DNA of 47,572 nucleotides from Acidithiobacillus sulfurivorans (GTDB lineage Bacteria; Pseudomonadota; Gammaproteobacteria; Acidithiobacillales; Acidithiobacillaceae). Positions within the stretch are counted from its first letter, which is position 1. Each line of letters begins with the position of its first letter. The position numbers and the translations under genes are program-made. The DNA lies in NCBI RefSeq assembly GCF_018853815.1, contig NZ_JAAOMP010000058.1, forward strand, positions 1-47,572, read 5' to 3'. Under the pieces are notes generated by a model. It saw nothing but the letters and a program-made list of their open reading frames with translations. It was not told where the DNA came from and did no database searches. Of this stretch, positions 1 to 8,837 are shown one piece after another.

Positions 1-151
1 CCCCCGCCGGTGCCTGACGGGTGTGGCGGATGAAGTGCAGTCGCGCCTCGGGCAGAAAGGCCCGCAGCGGCCCCTGTTTCCAGGCCGAAAAACCGACGGC
101 GTATAAGTCTGCGGGAAGGTTTTCCGGGCGGTTTACCGGTTCAGGAAGCAT
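1..151 (-). CDS. KpsC/RkpJ-like capsule polysaccharide protein, N-terminal fragment
   Basis: Partial gene running off the left edge; only about 50 codons are visible. It starts at an ATG whose codon occupies 149-151 and overlaps the 3' end of the oxoamine synthase gene by 11 bases. The visible protein begins MLPEPVNRPENLPADLYAVG and continues with GFSAWKQGPLRAFLP, then an IRHTRQAP stretch. The phrase 'YAVGFSxWK...LRAFLP' resembles the start of the Capsule_synth family (KpsC/KpsS; RkpJ in rhizobia). In KpsC/KpsS systems these enzymes build the beta-Kdo linker joining capsular polysaccharide to its lipid anchor. Family assignment rests on a short motif recalled from memory plus the context of an export lipoprotein, a glycosyltransferase and a PKS/oxoamine synthase pair. 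An unrelated glycosyltransferase cannot be excluded until the rest is seen. Confidence 0.6.
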   Translation of the reverse strand, partial: MLPEPVNRPENLPADLYAVGFSAWKQGPLRAFLPEARLHFIRHTRQAPAG

Positions 152-1469
152 ACGCTTTCAGCATGACCAGGCTATCCCGGAGTTCTTCAGGGCTATGTTC
201 GACGTTCAGGAAAAACCGCAGGCGGGCCTGTTTTTCCGGCACCGCTGGATAGAGGATGGGTTGCACATGAACACCCTGCTCCAGTAATTGGGAAGAGAGG
301 CGCACGGCCTGCAGGGAACTGCCAATAATCAGGGGGGTGATGGCATAACCGGCGCTGAAACCCGTATCCATCTGCTGCCTTTTCGCTTCTTCCAGAAAAT
401 ATTGACCACGCTCCTGCAGAGTGTGGACCCTGTCTGGCTCTTTTTGGAGGATAGTCAGCGCCGTCAGGGCAGCGGCGGCCAGGGGCGGAGCCAGTCCGAC
501 ACTATATAAGAATCCCGGAGCCAGATAGCGTAAGTTGTCGATCAGGGCTTGCTCTCCGGCAATATACCCACCGCAGGCGGCGAGGGTTTTGCTGAGGGTG
601 CCCATCCAGATATCAACATCGTGGGTATTGACACTGAAATGCTCGGCAATGCCTCGGCCCGTAGCACCCACGACCCCAAAAGAATGGGCTTCGTCCACCA
701 TCAACCAGGCCTGATGCTTTTTTTTCAGGTTGATCAGGCGCGGCAGGTCGGGAAAATCTCCGTCCATGCTGTACATCCCCTCCACCACAATCAGAACCCG
801 CTCCGCTTTGCGCCGCTGCTGACGTAACAAGGTTTCGAGTGCATTCAAATCATTATGCGGAAAAGTGAGGCGTTGGGCGCCCGACAACAGGGCTCCCTGG
901 ACAATGCTGTTGTGGGCATATTCATCGTGCAGAATCAGATCACGGGCACCGAGTAAATGCCCGATAGTGGTGACATTGGTGGCGTGACCGCTGACAAAAG
1001 TCAGGGCATCATCTACCCCGTAAAAATCGGCCAGGGCTTTTTCCAGTTGCCGGTGCAGAGGGCGTTCACCCGCCACAATGCGGCTGGCAGATACCGAACT
1101 GCCGTACTGGGCAATGGCGGCCTGGGCGGCAGCATTCACTTCAGGATGTCCGGAAAGTCCGAGATAATTGTAGCTGCCAAAATTGATGACACGACGTCCT
1201 TCGATGGCACTATGCGCCCCGGCAGTGCCCTGATGAACATGGAAAAAGGGGCTTTTGACGCCAAAGCGCTCCGCGCCTTCCTGCATGAGATGCACTTGCT
1301 GATAACCGGGTTGGCGATCAAAGCGGGTGAAGGCCTCGGAAATATCCGGTCCGCCCACTTGGGCACCCGAGGCGGGGGCGGTCTGAATTTTTTGCAGGCG
1401 CTGTTCCAGACCTTTCTGGATGAGCTTTTCCTTGAACTGGGCGGCGATACTACGATCAGCTTTGGTCAT
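141..1469 (-). CDS. Alpha-oxoamine synthase (BioF/KBL/serine palmitoyltransferase fold), RkpG-like
   Basis: 442-residue PLP-dependent class II aminotransferase-fold enzyme of the alpha-oxoamine synthase family. Members decarboxylatively condense an amino acid with an acyl thioester to give an alpha-amino ketone. Visible signatures are INFGSYNYLGLSGHP (about 95-109), the VDEAHSFGVVGATGRG motif (D259, H262) and the PLP lysine K294 in TLSKTLAACGGY. It has roughly 90 residues before the fold core, longer than BioF, as in serine palmitoyltransferase-like and capsule-cluster members. Its ATG lies 9 nt after the stop of a PKS gene that lacks a thioesterase. The inferred role is off-loading the PKS acyl chain from the ACP as a long-chain amino ketone, as in the fungal Fum1/Fum8 pair. 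No biotin genes are nearby, so a BioF role is unlikely. The amino acid substrate cannot be read from sequence. Confidence 0.87.
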   Translation of the reverse strand: MTKADRSIAAQFKEKLIQKGLEQRLQKIQTAPASGAQVGGPDISEAFTRFDRQPGYQQVHLMQEGAERFGVKSPFFHVHQGTAGAHSAIEGRRVINFGSYNYLGLSGHPEVNAAAQAAIAQYGSSVSASRIVAGERPLHRQLEKALADFYGVDDALTFVSGHATNVTTIGHLLGARDLILHDEYAHNSIVQGALLSGAQRLTFPHNDLNALETLLRQQRRKAERVLIVVEGMYSMDGDFPDLPRLINLKKKHQAWLMVDEAHSFGVVGATGRGIAEHFSVNTHDVDIWMGTLSKTLAACGGYIAGEQALIDNLRYLAPGFLYSVGLAPPLAAAALTALTILQKEPDRVHTLQERGQYFLEEAKRQQMDTGFSAGYAITPLIIGSSLQAVRLSSQLLEQGVHVQPILYPAVPEKQARLRFFLNVEHSPEELRDSLVMLKAYAS

Positions 1470-1478
1470 TTTCCGGTC

Positions 1479-4400
1479 TCAGGTAACACCGTGTTGGGCT
1501 TCCAGCTGTTCACGGGTAATGCTTGCGGCACCCGGAACATCCTGTTGTTCTGCCTCGTTACTCAAAGACTGCACTAAACGCCGCGCCAGGCGCAAGGGGG
1601 TTGGACCCTCACTGAGCAGAAAAGCCGGTAGTTTGACACCGAGACGTTCTTCCAAAGCCAGTGCCAGTTCAACCCCCATGAGCGAGTCGAGACCGAGTTG
1701 ACTGAGATTCTGATCAGGCGTGATTTTATCTGCAGACAGACGCAGAATCTGGGCGACTTCGCGGCGGACGGTCTCCACCAGCAATTGTTCTGCTTCTGCC
1801 GTGGGCAGGCTTTGCAAGTGACTGCGCAGGTCTTCGTCACTGGACGCTGCCTCGGCCTTTCCAGAGGGCATGACTGCAGCAAAACGGGGGCTTGCGGCTA
1901 CCGGCAGAAAACGCTGGAGGGCACGCCAGTCGAGATCAGCCACCATCCAGCCATGCGCATCACTGACCATCATGTTTTCCAGCACATCCAGAGCGGTGCT
2001 GGCGGTCAATGCGGCTCCACCCAGACGTTGCTGCAATAAGTCGCGGGTTTTTTCGTGTCTGGTCAAATACCCCACATCGGCAATGGCTCCCCAGAGAATG
2101 GCCAGAGCGGCCAGACCCTGCTGACGCCGCCATTGCGCGAAAGCCTCCATCCAGCTATTGGCAGCCACATAATGCGCCTGCCCCGGATTGCCGAGCACGG
2201 TGGTCATGGAAGAATACAGGACGAAAAACTCCAGGGGCTGATGGAGGCTGGCCTGATGCAAATTCCAGGCACCGGCCACCTTGGGCTGGATAACTTTATC
2301 CATCAGCTCCGCGCCGAGATTCTGGGCCAGGGCGTCTTCGATCACGGCAGCCGCGTGGATGATGCCGTGCAGAGGGCCGACTTCCCGGGTGATACGCTGG
2401 ATGAGCACCTGTACCTGAGGAGCTTCGCGGACATCGCAGGACCAGGCGTGGACTTGCACGCCTGGCGCGCGTAAGTCATTGAGGATGAGGTCGGCAGCCG
2501 GGTCAGGCTGACCACTACGACTGACCAGCACCAGCTTTTTAGCACCACGTTCCACCAGCCGTTGTGCCGTCGCGAGGCCAAAGCCACCCAGCCCTCCGGT
2601 AATCAGGTAGGCCGCTTCCCCATTGAGTTGCAGGCGTAAAGCCGCTTCGGATCGGGGCGCATGGGGCAGATAGGGTGCGGTCATCTCGACCACTACCTTG
2701 CCAATCTGGCGGGCCTGCTGCATGTGCCGGAAGGCATCGGTGACTCGGGCAGCCGGGAAATGAGTAGCGGGCAGCGGGAAGAAGTCTCCCGCCTCGAAAC
2801 GCGACATGATTTCCGTAAAGAGGGTCTGGGTGAGTTGTGGTCGGCCTTTCAGGAGCTGATCGGCATCGATGCCGAAGTAACTGAGATTGTTGCGGAAGGG
2901 TCGCAGGCCGATGGCATTGTTCTCGTAAAAATCGCGTTTCCCCAGCTCCAGAAAACGTCCGAAGGGTTTGAGAATCTGGAGATTGCGGAGGACCGCTTCG
3001 CCATACAGGCTGTTTAACAGGACATCGACCCCTTCGCCTTGTGTATCGGCCAGAATGGCGTCGGCAAAATCCAGACTGCGCGAGTCATAAATGTGCTGAA
3101 CCCCCAACAGACGCAGAAAATCGCGTTTTTGCGGCGAGCCCGCCGTCGCATAAATTTCTGCCCCCAAATGCTGGGCTATCTGGATGGCGGCAATGCCCAC
3201 CCCGCCGGCAGCCCCGTGAATGAGGACTTTTTCGCCAGCCTGCAACCGGGCCAGCGTGTGCAACGCATACCAGGCGGTCAGGAAAACCGTGGGAATGGTG
3301 GCGGCGGCACGCATGGACAGGCCTTCGGGGATGCGGGTAATGGCCTGCTCCGACGTCATCAGGCGCGTGCTGAAACTGGCCGGGGCAAAGCCCAGTACTG
3401 CGTCGCCTACCTGCCATTGCGTCACCGCAGCCCCTATCCGCCGGATTTTGCCGGCAAATTCCAGGCCTAACGTGGGACCGGAGAAACCGTTTTCCAGGGC
3501 TTCATCTGCCAGCAAACCCAGGGCATACATGACATCGCGAAAATTCAGCCCGGCGCTGTCTACGGCAATTTCCACCTCATGCGCCTCAGGAGCCCACTCT
3601 GGCACATCGACCCACTGCAGATGGCGGAGCTGACCGGGCAGGGAAAATTGGAGTTGCTGGATTTGGGGAGGCTGGATGATTTGGGGCTGGATTTTGGAGG
3701 GACGGACTTGTTGCGGCTGGACTTCTGGCCCGTCATGACCGGCAGGCCGTGATTCCGGCGCAGCGCCTTCCTGCACCTGCAAAATATAGCGTCCACCTTG
3801 AACATCCAGCAGAAGTTCGGTTTCGGGACCGGGGCTCAGGCATTCTTCAACAACCATTTGTACGGTCTCGGGACTCCCCTGCCCCCAATCCACAATGCGC
3901 AACTTCAGTTCTGGCCATTCGTTTTGCAAACTGCGGGCAAAACCACACAGACCAGCCTGTCCCAGACTGTGTGTTGCGCTGAAAGCGGTCGTAGCAGCAG
4001 TCCCTCCCAAACCGCCATCACTCAACAGTAGCAAGGGGATGATCGGGGCCTGACGCAGACTCCAGAGCCCTGCCTGTTGTAAGCGTTCGCAGTCCATGCG
4101 CAGCCTGATGGCCGCTGATTCGCCTGCTTCGGCCAGATCCTCTCCATCCGCAAAATCCGGCAGAAAAATCATTCCGGCTATCGGCTTGACTTCTGCAGAT
4201 GCTGCGGGTGCAGGGGACGACGGCAGCTTATCCTCCATCGGCCACGGTAAATGCCGGCATTCCAGCCCTTTGGCCGCCAGGGCGTTTTCCAGTAAACAGG
4301 CGGCAACGCTCTCTACCCCATTATGGTCGGGGCTGCTGCAGAGCAGTACCGCAGCAGCCGGTTCGGTACGGATCTGTTCAAGGAATGCTGACTGCTCCGG

Positions 4401-7400
4401 GCTTTTACGGGCAATAAAGCCATAAGCTCCCGCTGCTTCGCCTGCTGTCAAAGCCAGACTCAGGGAGATGCCGCGCTGCTCCAGCCAGTCCTGAATCCGC
4501 GTTCGCGAGGGGAAAGCGCTTGCCGCAGGATCCACTTCGCTCCACCAGTTTTCGGGTTCTACTCCCTGAACCAGCAACAACCCGCCGGGGACCAGGCAGT
4601 GCTCGGCAAATTCCAGCATCTGCCAATGCTGTTCCGACATCGCGGCATCCAGACGCAACCAGATCAAATGCATAGCTGCGGAAGGGTTTGTAGTGATTTG
4701 CACGGACTGCCAGGGTTTGTCTTCCTGGGTTTGGGCGTCTTCCGAGTCGTAAGCCCGCCATAGGGATATGCGCGGGTCGGTATTTTCTGCCCAGAGCGCG
4801 AGGGCTTCCGGTTCGCCACTGCAAATTTCCATGAAATTCAATAGTTGCGCAGCAGATAACTGCTGTAAGCACTGGCTTTGCAGATCTTGCAGACAAAGCA
4901 CCAGTGAAGAGCTGAGGGTATCCATCATTACCGGCATCAGGTCTGCCCGCAAAGGCCCATCAGGATTATAGTCACTGGCTTCACCTTGAGTACCCAGCCC
5001 ATATCGGCCAACCGCCAAGGTAATCGGGAAAAACTCCGGATAATCCTGTAAAAGCATTTGCCAGATATCGCGCGCCGCTACTTCCGGATCACTGTGGCCT
5101 GCTGATTCGGCGGCATAAGTCTGTAACAGGGTATGAATCAGTGGTGAATATTCTTGCGCATAACGCTGCAAAGCGGATTGTCCGGCCTGATGCCGGGCAA
5201 AAATACTGCGGATGCGCGGCTGATCCAGTTCTGCGACAAAATGCTGATGTTCAGAACGTGGTACTGGACGCAGCACCGACTGGACATAGCGGAGCTTTTC
5301 TCTTTCTGGCTTCTGCAGCCGCACCCGGCGTAAACGCAGCGTATCGCAGCAGGCGACGAGTTCGCCAGCTTCCCCCCAAAAACTGAGGCGGGCCAGCAGC
5401 GACTGGGGAGAGTGGCGCAGGACTTCGACCACAACCCGCAGCGTCTGCTTACCCGGTACAAATACGCTCAGGTTGGCAAACCGCACAGGAACATAAGCCC
5501 AACCTGCCGGAACCGGGCTTTGCGCCAGAAAATCCACAAATAACTGCATGGCGCCGTCGAGCAAGGCGGGATGGAGCAGGTAGGTTTCCGACATCGCGCT
5601 GCCGGACAGTTGCAGTTGCCCATGGATGATAGTGCCCTGCAGCCAGCCCTGAGTCACCGTCTGGAACACCGGCCCATAATGCAGGCCGGCAGCCTGGCAG
5701 CGTGCATAATGCTCTTCTCCCTGAAAATCTGCCGGTTCACCGGGCATGCTGGTCGGTGCAGGGGTTGTGCCTGAGTTTTGCAGACTGCGCTCTGCCATGT
5801 CTTGCGTAGCCCCTAAACGGACCCGGCCCTTGGCATGGATGACCCAGTTGTTTTCCATCTGCTTACGGGAGCGAATCTGGAAATGACCACCATCCTGAAC
5901 CTCCACGCGTACTATTTTGCTGCGCGCACTATCCAGCAGCAAAGGCAGCAGAATATCCAGCTCTTCCACTGTCCAGGCCTGGGTATCCTGGCGTTCAGTC
6001 AATTTTTCCCGGGCTGCAGCCAGTGCCAGTTCGACAAAACCCGCGCCGGGAAAAACCACGCCATCCCCGACCTGATGATCTGCCAGAAAAGCCTGGCGCG
6101 CCGTGTCCAGACTTTGTTCCCACTCATTCGGATGTCCGGCCACAGGATGCCCCAGCAGAGGATGCACCGCATAACGATATAAAGTACCTGCTGATTCCGG
6201 GGTCGTTTTATGCCAATGCTTTTCCCGTTCCCAGGGATAATCAGGCAAATCCACAAGGGCACTGCGAACCGGAAAATACGGCTTCCAGTCGGGCTCCACC
6301 CCCGCCATCCACAGTGCCGCCAGGGTCTGACGGATGGCTTCCGGATGATTTTCGTTGCGCCGCAGGGTGGGAATCACCCGCCCTTCCTGTCCACCTGCGG
6401 TGATTGCCTCCTGCAGATAACCCCGCAGCACTGCATGACCGCCAATTTCAACAAACAGATTCCATTGTTCCAGAGCGACGGCCGCTGCCTGCTGGAAACG
6501 GACGGGTTGACGAATATTACGCCACCAGTAGTCGGCATCCAGGGCTTCACCGGCTAGCACTGTACCACTGACCGCAGAAATAAAGGGAATCTGCGTTGCC
6601 TGCGGTTTCAGTTCCTGCAACATTTCCATCAGCTCTGCCTGAAGCGGGTCCATGCTGGCGCTATGGAAAGGGTAATCAATATCCAGCCGTTTATGCCCGA
6701 CGCCTTGAGCCCGGAGCTTTTTCTCCAGTTCACTCAGTGCAGCACTGCTGCCCACGACCGTAGAACCCCGGAGACTGTTCCAGGCGGCAATGCTGATGCT
6801 TTGATCCAGACCCCAATCGTGAAGATGAGGTAGCAGCGCATCGGCAGAAAGCGCGACCGCTGTCATTTGCCCCTGACCTCGCGACTGGCCCTGCAAACGG
6901 CTCCGCTCATATATGACCAGCACCGCTTCGGCCAAAGTCAGGGCACCACAGGCCCAGGCAGCGGCGACTTCGCCGACGCTGTGACCGGCGACTGCCGCCG
7001 CCACAATTCCCTGGGCACGGAGCATAGCGGTAATGCCCACCTGCAGGGCAAACAGGGCCGGTTGAGCCTGTTCAGTAGCTATATAGCGATCATCTCCCAG
7101 ACATCCTGCCAGTTCATTCTGTAGCGTGTAACCGGCCAGAGGCGCAAAGTGGTGATCCACTTCAGCGATGGCGCTGGCAAACACCGGGTCCTGAAGCAGT
7201 GCCTGCCCCATGCCTGCCCATTGACTACCATTGCCGGAGTAGACAAATACCGGGCCTTGTATTTTTTCCATGGCCAGGGCAGCGATGCTGTCACTCTGGC
7301 CGTCAGCAAAGGCACGCAGTTGCGCGGCCATGTCTTCCTGAGGGTTCAGCCAGAAAATAACGCGCTGCGCCAGCCAGGCCCGGCGGAAATTGGCCTGATA

Positions 7401-8837
7401 CAGCGCCGCATAAAGTTTCTCGTGGTCCGCAGCGGTCAGCCAATCTGCAAAGTCCTGAGCCACGGCTTGCAGCGCAGAGGGCGTAGCCGCACTGAGACAC
7501 AGCGGTTTGCGGCCATCTGCGGCAGTCCGCCAGCGCGGAGATCGGCGTCGGCGTGGTGCCTCGGCGGATTCCAGAATGATGTGGGCATTGGCCCCCCCAA
7601 AGCCAAAGGAATTAACCCCCACCAGCAAGGAACCTTCAGCACGGAGCGGACGCATACGCTGCACCACTTCCAGATGGTAGTCATCCAGAGCCAGTCGGGG
7701 GTTAAGGGTTTCAATACCAATAGTCGGCGGAATCAGGCGGTTTTGCAGGACAAGAATACTTTTCAGCAAACCCGGAATACCCGAGGCGGTTTCCAGATGG
7801 CCGATGTTGCTTTTTACGGAACCAATGGGTAGCGGCTGATCAGCCTCCCGATGCATGCCCAATGCTCTGCCAATAGCTTCCACTTCAATCGGATCCCCTA
7901 CGGGAGTCCCGGTACCATGGGCTTCCAGATAATCCAGTTGCCGGGGATCAATGCCTGCAGCGGCGTAGGCTTGTTCCAACAGGCTTTGCTGGGCGCCGAC
8001 ACTGGGAATAGTCAAACCGGATTTGTGCCCGTCCGTATTGATGGCGCTGTGGGCGACCACGGCCAGGATCCGGTCACCATCGCGCAGTGCCTGAGCATGA
8101 TCCTTGAGGATAAACATTCCTCCACCCTCGGAACGCACATAACCATCTGCGGAAGCATCAAAGGGGCGGCAGCGTCCACGTTTGGAAAGCATGGAGGCTT
8201 TGGAGAAAATGAGAAATCCATAAGGATGCAGATGCAGGCTGATGGCTCCGGTCAGGGCCAGATCCGTTTCCCCATGCAGTATCGACTGGCAAGCCTGATG
8301 AAAGGCTACCAGTGTCGATGAACAGGCGGTATCTACGACAAAACTGGGCCCCCGCAAGTCGTAAAAATAAGACAGCCGATTTGCCGCAATACTGGCCGTT
8401 GAGCCCGTGGCGGTATTGGGACCGATGGCGGCCAAATCATCGGCAACTCGTGAAGCATAATCTGTACTAGCCAGACCCATAAACACGCCGCAGCGGCTGC
8501 CACGGAGCCGATCCGGAAGAATTCCGGCATGGGCAAACGCCTCCCAGCTCATTTCCAGAAGCAGGCGCTGCTGGGGATCTATGGCCGCAGCTTCACGCGG
8601 AGAAATGCGAAAAAAACCGGCATCAAAACCCGATACTTCACCCAATGAACCGGCGGCAAAAGTGACAGACGTGCCGGGATGACTGCGTTGCGGGTGCTGC
8701 AGATACTCTTGCGCCCAGCGGTCTTCAGCTACCTGGGTGATCAGATCATCTCCCATCAACAAATGTTGCCAGAAGCTGCCTTTGTCTCGGCACTGTGGTA
8801 ATCGGGAGGCATAACCAATAATGGCAACTTTTTTCAC
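1479..8837 (-). CDS. Iterative type I polyketide synthase, KS-AT-DH-(psiMT)-(psiKR)-ER-KR-ACP, RkpA/WcbR-like
   Basis: 2452-residue multidomain synthase. KS spans about 1-425, with active-site C172 (DTACSS), H307 (EAHGTGTPVGDP) and H347 (KSNIGHLE). AT spans about 525-830, with S620 in GHSVGE and H725 in YPFHS; this motif pair suggests malonyl-CoA. DH spans about 890-1170, with H921 in DHQVGDGVVFP and D1094/Q1098 in LLDGAMQ; the usual Gly four residues after the His is Asp. Residues about 1240-1480 resemble a C-methyltransferase without its SAM glycine motif, followed by a pseudo-KR (about 1490-1680) and a Gln/Pro-rich linker (1706-1732). ER spans about 1733-2050 (NFRDVM; HGAAGGVG). KR spans about 2075-2310, with S2209 or S2210, Y2223 and N2227. 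ACP carries S2385 (LGLDSLMG). There is no thioesterase or reductase, so release probably uses the adjacent oxoamine synthase. All reducing domains are present, so a saturated, unbranched fatty-like chain is inferred. The start is GTG, overlapping the glycosyltransferase stop (GTGA). Confidence 0.93.
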   Translation of the reverse strand: MKKVAIIGYASRLPQCRDKGSFWQHLLMGDDLITQVAEDRWAQEYLQHPQRSHPGTSVTFAAGSLGEVSGFDAGFFRISPREAAAIDPQQRLLLEMSWEAFAHAGILPDRLRGSRCGVFMGLASTDYASRVADDLAAIGPNTATGSTASIAANRLSYFYDLRGPSFVVDTACSSTLVAFHQACQSILHGETDLALTGAISLHLHPYGFLIFSKASMLSKRGRCRPFDASADGYVRSEGGGMFILKDHAQALRDGDRILAVVAHSAINTDGHKSGLTIPSVGAQQSLLEQAYAAAGIDPRQLDYLEAHGTGTPVGDPIEVEAIGRALGMHREADQPLPIGSVKSNIGHLETASGIPGLLKSILVLQNRLIPPTIGIETLNPRLALDDYHLEVVQRMRPLRAEGSLLVGVNSFGFGGANAHIILESAEAPRRRRSPRWRTAADGRKPLCLSAATPSALQAVAQDFADWLTAADHEKLYAALYQANFRRAWLAQRVIFWLNPQEDMAAQLRAFADGQSDSIAALAMEKIQGPVFVYSGNGSQWAGMGQALLQDPVFASAIAEVDHHFAPLAGYTLQNELAGCLGDDRYIATEQAQPALFALQVGITAMLRAQGIVAAAVAGHSVGEVAAAWACGALTLAEAVLVIYERSRLQGQSRGQGQMTAVALSADALLPHLHDWGLDQSISIAAWNSLRGSTVVGSSAALSELEKKLRAQGVGHKRLDIDYPFHSASMDPLQAELMEMLQELKPQATQIPFISAVSGTVLAGEALDADYWWRNIRQPVRFQQAAAVALEQWNLFVEIGGHAVLRGYLQEAITAGGQEGRVIPTLRRNENHPEAIRQTLAALWMAGVEPDWKPYFPVRSALVDLPDYPWEREKHWHKTTPESAGTLYRYAVHPLLGHPVAGHPNEWEQSLDTARQAFLADHQVGDGVVFPGAGFVELALAAAREKLTERQDTQAWTVEELDILLPLLLDSARSKIVRVEVQDGGHFQIRSRKQMENNWVIHAKGRVRLGATQDMAERSLQNSGTTPAPTSMPGEPADFQGEEHYARCQAAGLHYGPVFQTVTQGWLQGTIIHGQLQLSGSAMSETYLLHPALLDGAMQLFVDFLAQSPVPAGWAYVPVRFANLSVFVPGKQTLRVVVEVLRHSPQSLLARLSFWGEAGELVACCDTLRLRRVRLQKPEREKLRYVQSVLRPVPRSEHQHFVAELDQPRIRSIFARHQAGQSALQRYAQEYSPLIHTLLQTYAAESAGHSDPEVAARDIWQMLLQDYPEFFPITLAVGRYGLGTQGEASDYNPDGPLRADLMPVMMDTLSSSLVLCLQDLQSQCLQQLSAAQLLNFMEICSGEPEALALWAENTDPRISLWRAYDSEDAQTQEDKPWQSVQITTNPSAAMHLIWLRLDAAMSEQHWQMLEFAEHCLVPGGLLLVQGVEPENWWSEVDPAASAFPSRTRIQDWLEQRGISLSLALTAGEAAGAYGFIARKSPEQSAFLEQIRTEPAAAVLLCSSPDHNGVESVAACLLENALAAKGLECRHLPWPMEDKLPSSPAPAASAEVKPIAGMIFLPDFADGEDLAEAGESAAIRLRMDCERLQQAGLWSLRQAPIIPLLLLSDGGLGGTAATTAFSATHSLGQAGLCGFARSLQNEWPELKLRIVDWGQGSPETVQMVVEECLSPGPETELLLDVQGGRYILQVQEGAAPESRPAGHDGPEVQPQQVRPSKIQPQIIQPPQIQQLQFSLPGQLRHLQWVDVPEWAPEAHEVEIAVDSAGLNFRDVMYALGLLADEALENGFSGPTLGLEFAGKIRRIGAAVTQWQVGDAVLGFAPASFSTRLMTSEQAITRIPEGLSMRAAATIPTVFLTAWYALHTLARLQAGEKVLIHGAAGGVGIAAIQIAQHLGAEIYATAGSPQKRDFLRLLGVQHIYDSRSLDFADAILADTQGEGVDVLLNSLYGEAVLRNLQILKPFGRFLELGKRDFYENNAIGLRPFRNNLSYFGIDADQLLKGRPQLTQTLFTEIMSRFEAGDFFPLPATHFPAARVTDAFRHMQQARQIGKVVVEMTAPYLPHAPRSEAALRLQLNGEAAYLITGGLGGFGLATAQRLVERGAKKLVLVSRSGQPDPAADLILNDLRAPGVQVHAWSCDVREAPQVQVLIQRITREVGPLHGIIHAAAVIEDALAQNLGAELMDKVIQPKVAGAWNLHQASLHQPLEFFVLYSSMTTVLGNPGQAHYVAANSWMEAFAQWRRQQGLAALAILWGAIADVGYLTRHEKTRDLLQQRLGGAALTASTALDVLENMMVSDAHGWMVADLDWRALQRFLPVAASPRFAAVMPSGKAEAASSDEDLRSHLQSLPTAEAEQLLVETVRREVAQILRLSADKITPDQNLSQLGLDSLMGVELALALEERLGVKLPAFLLSEGPTPLRLARRLVQSLSNEAEQQDVPGAASITREQLEAQHGVT

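Noticed and set aside
21-287. 88-codon plus-strand frame at the left edge
   Set aside because: It is antisense to the KpsC-like fragment and the end of the oxoamine synthase and has no family features.
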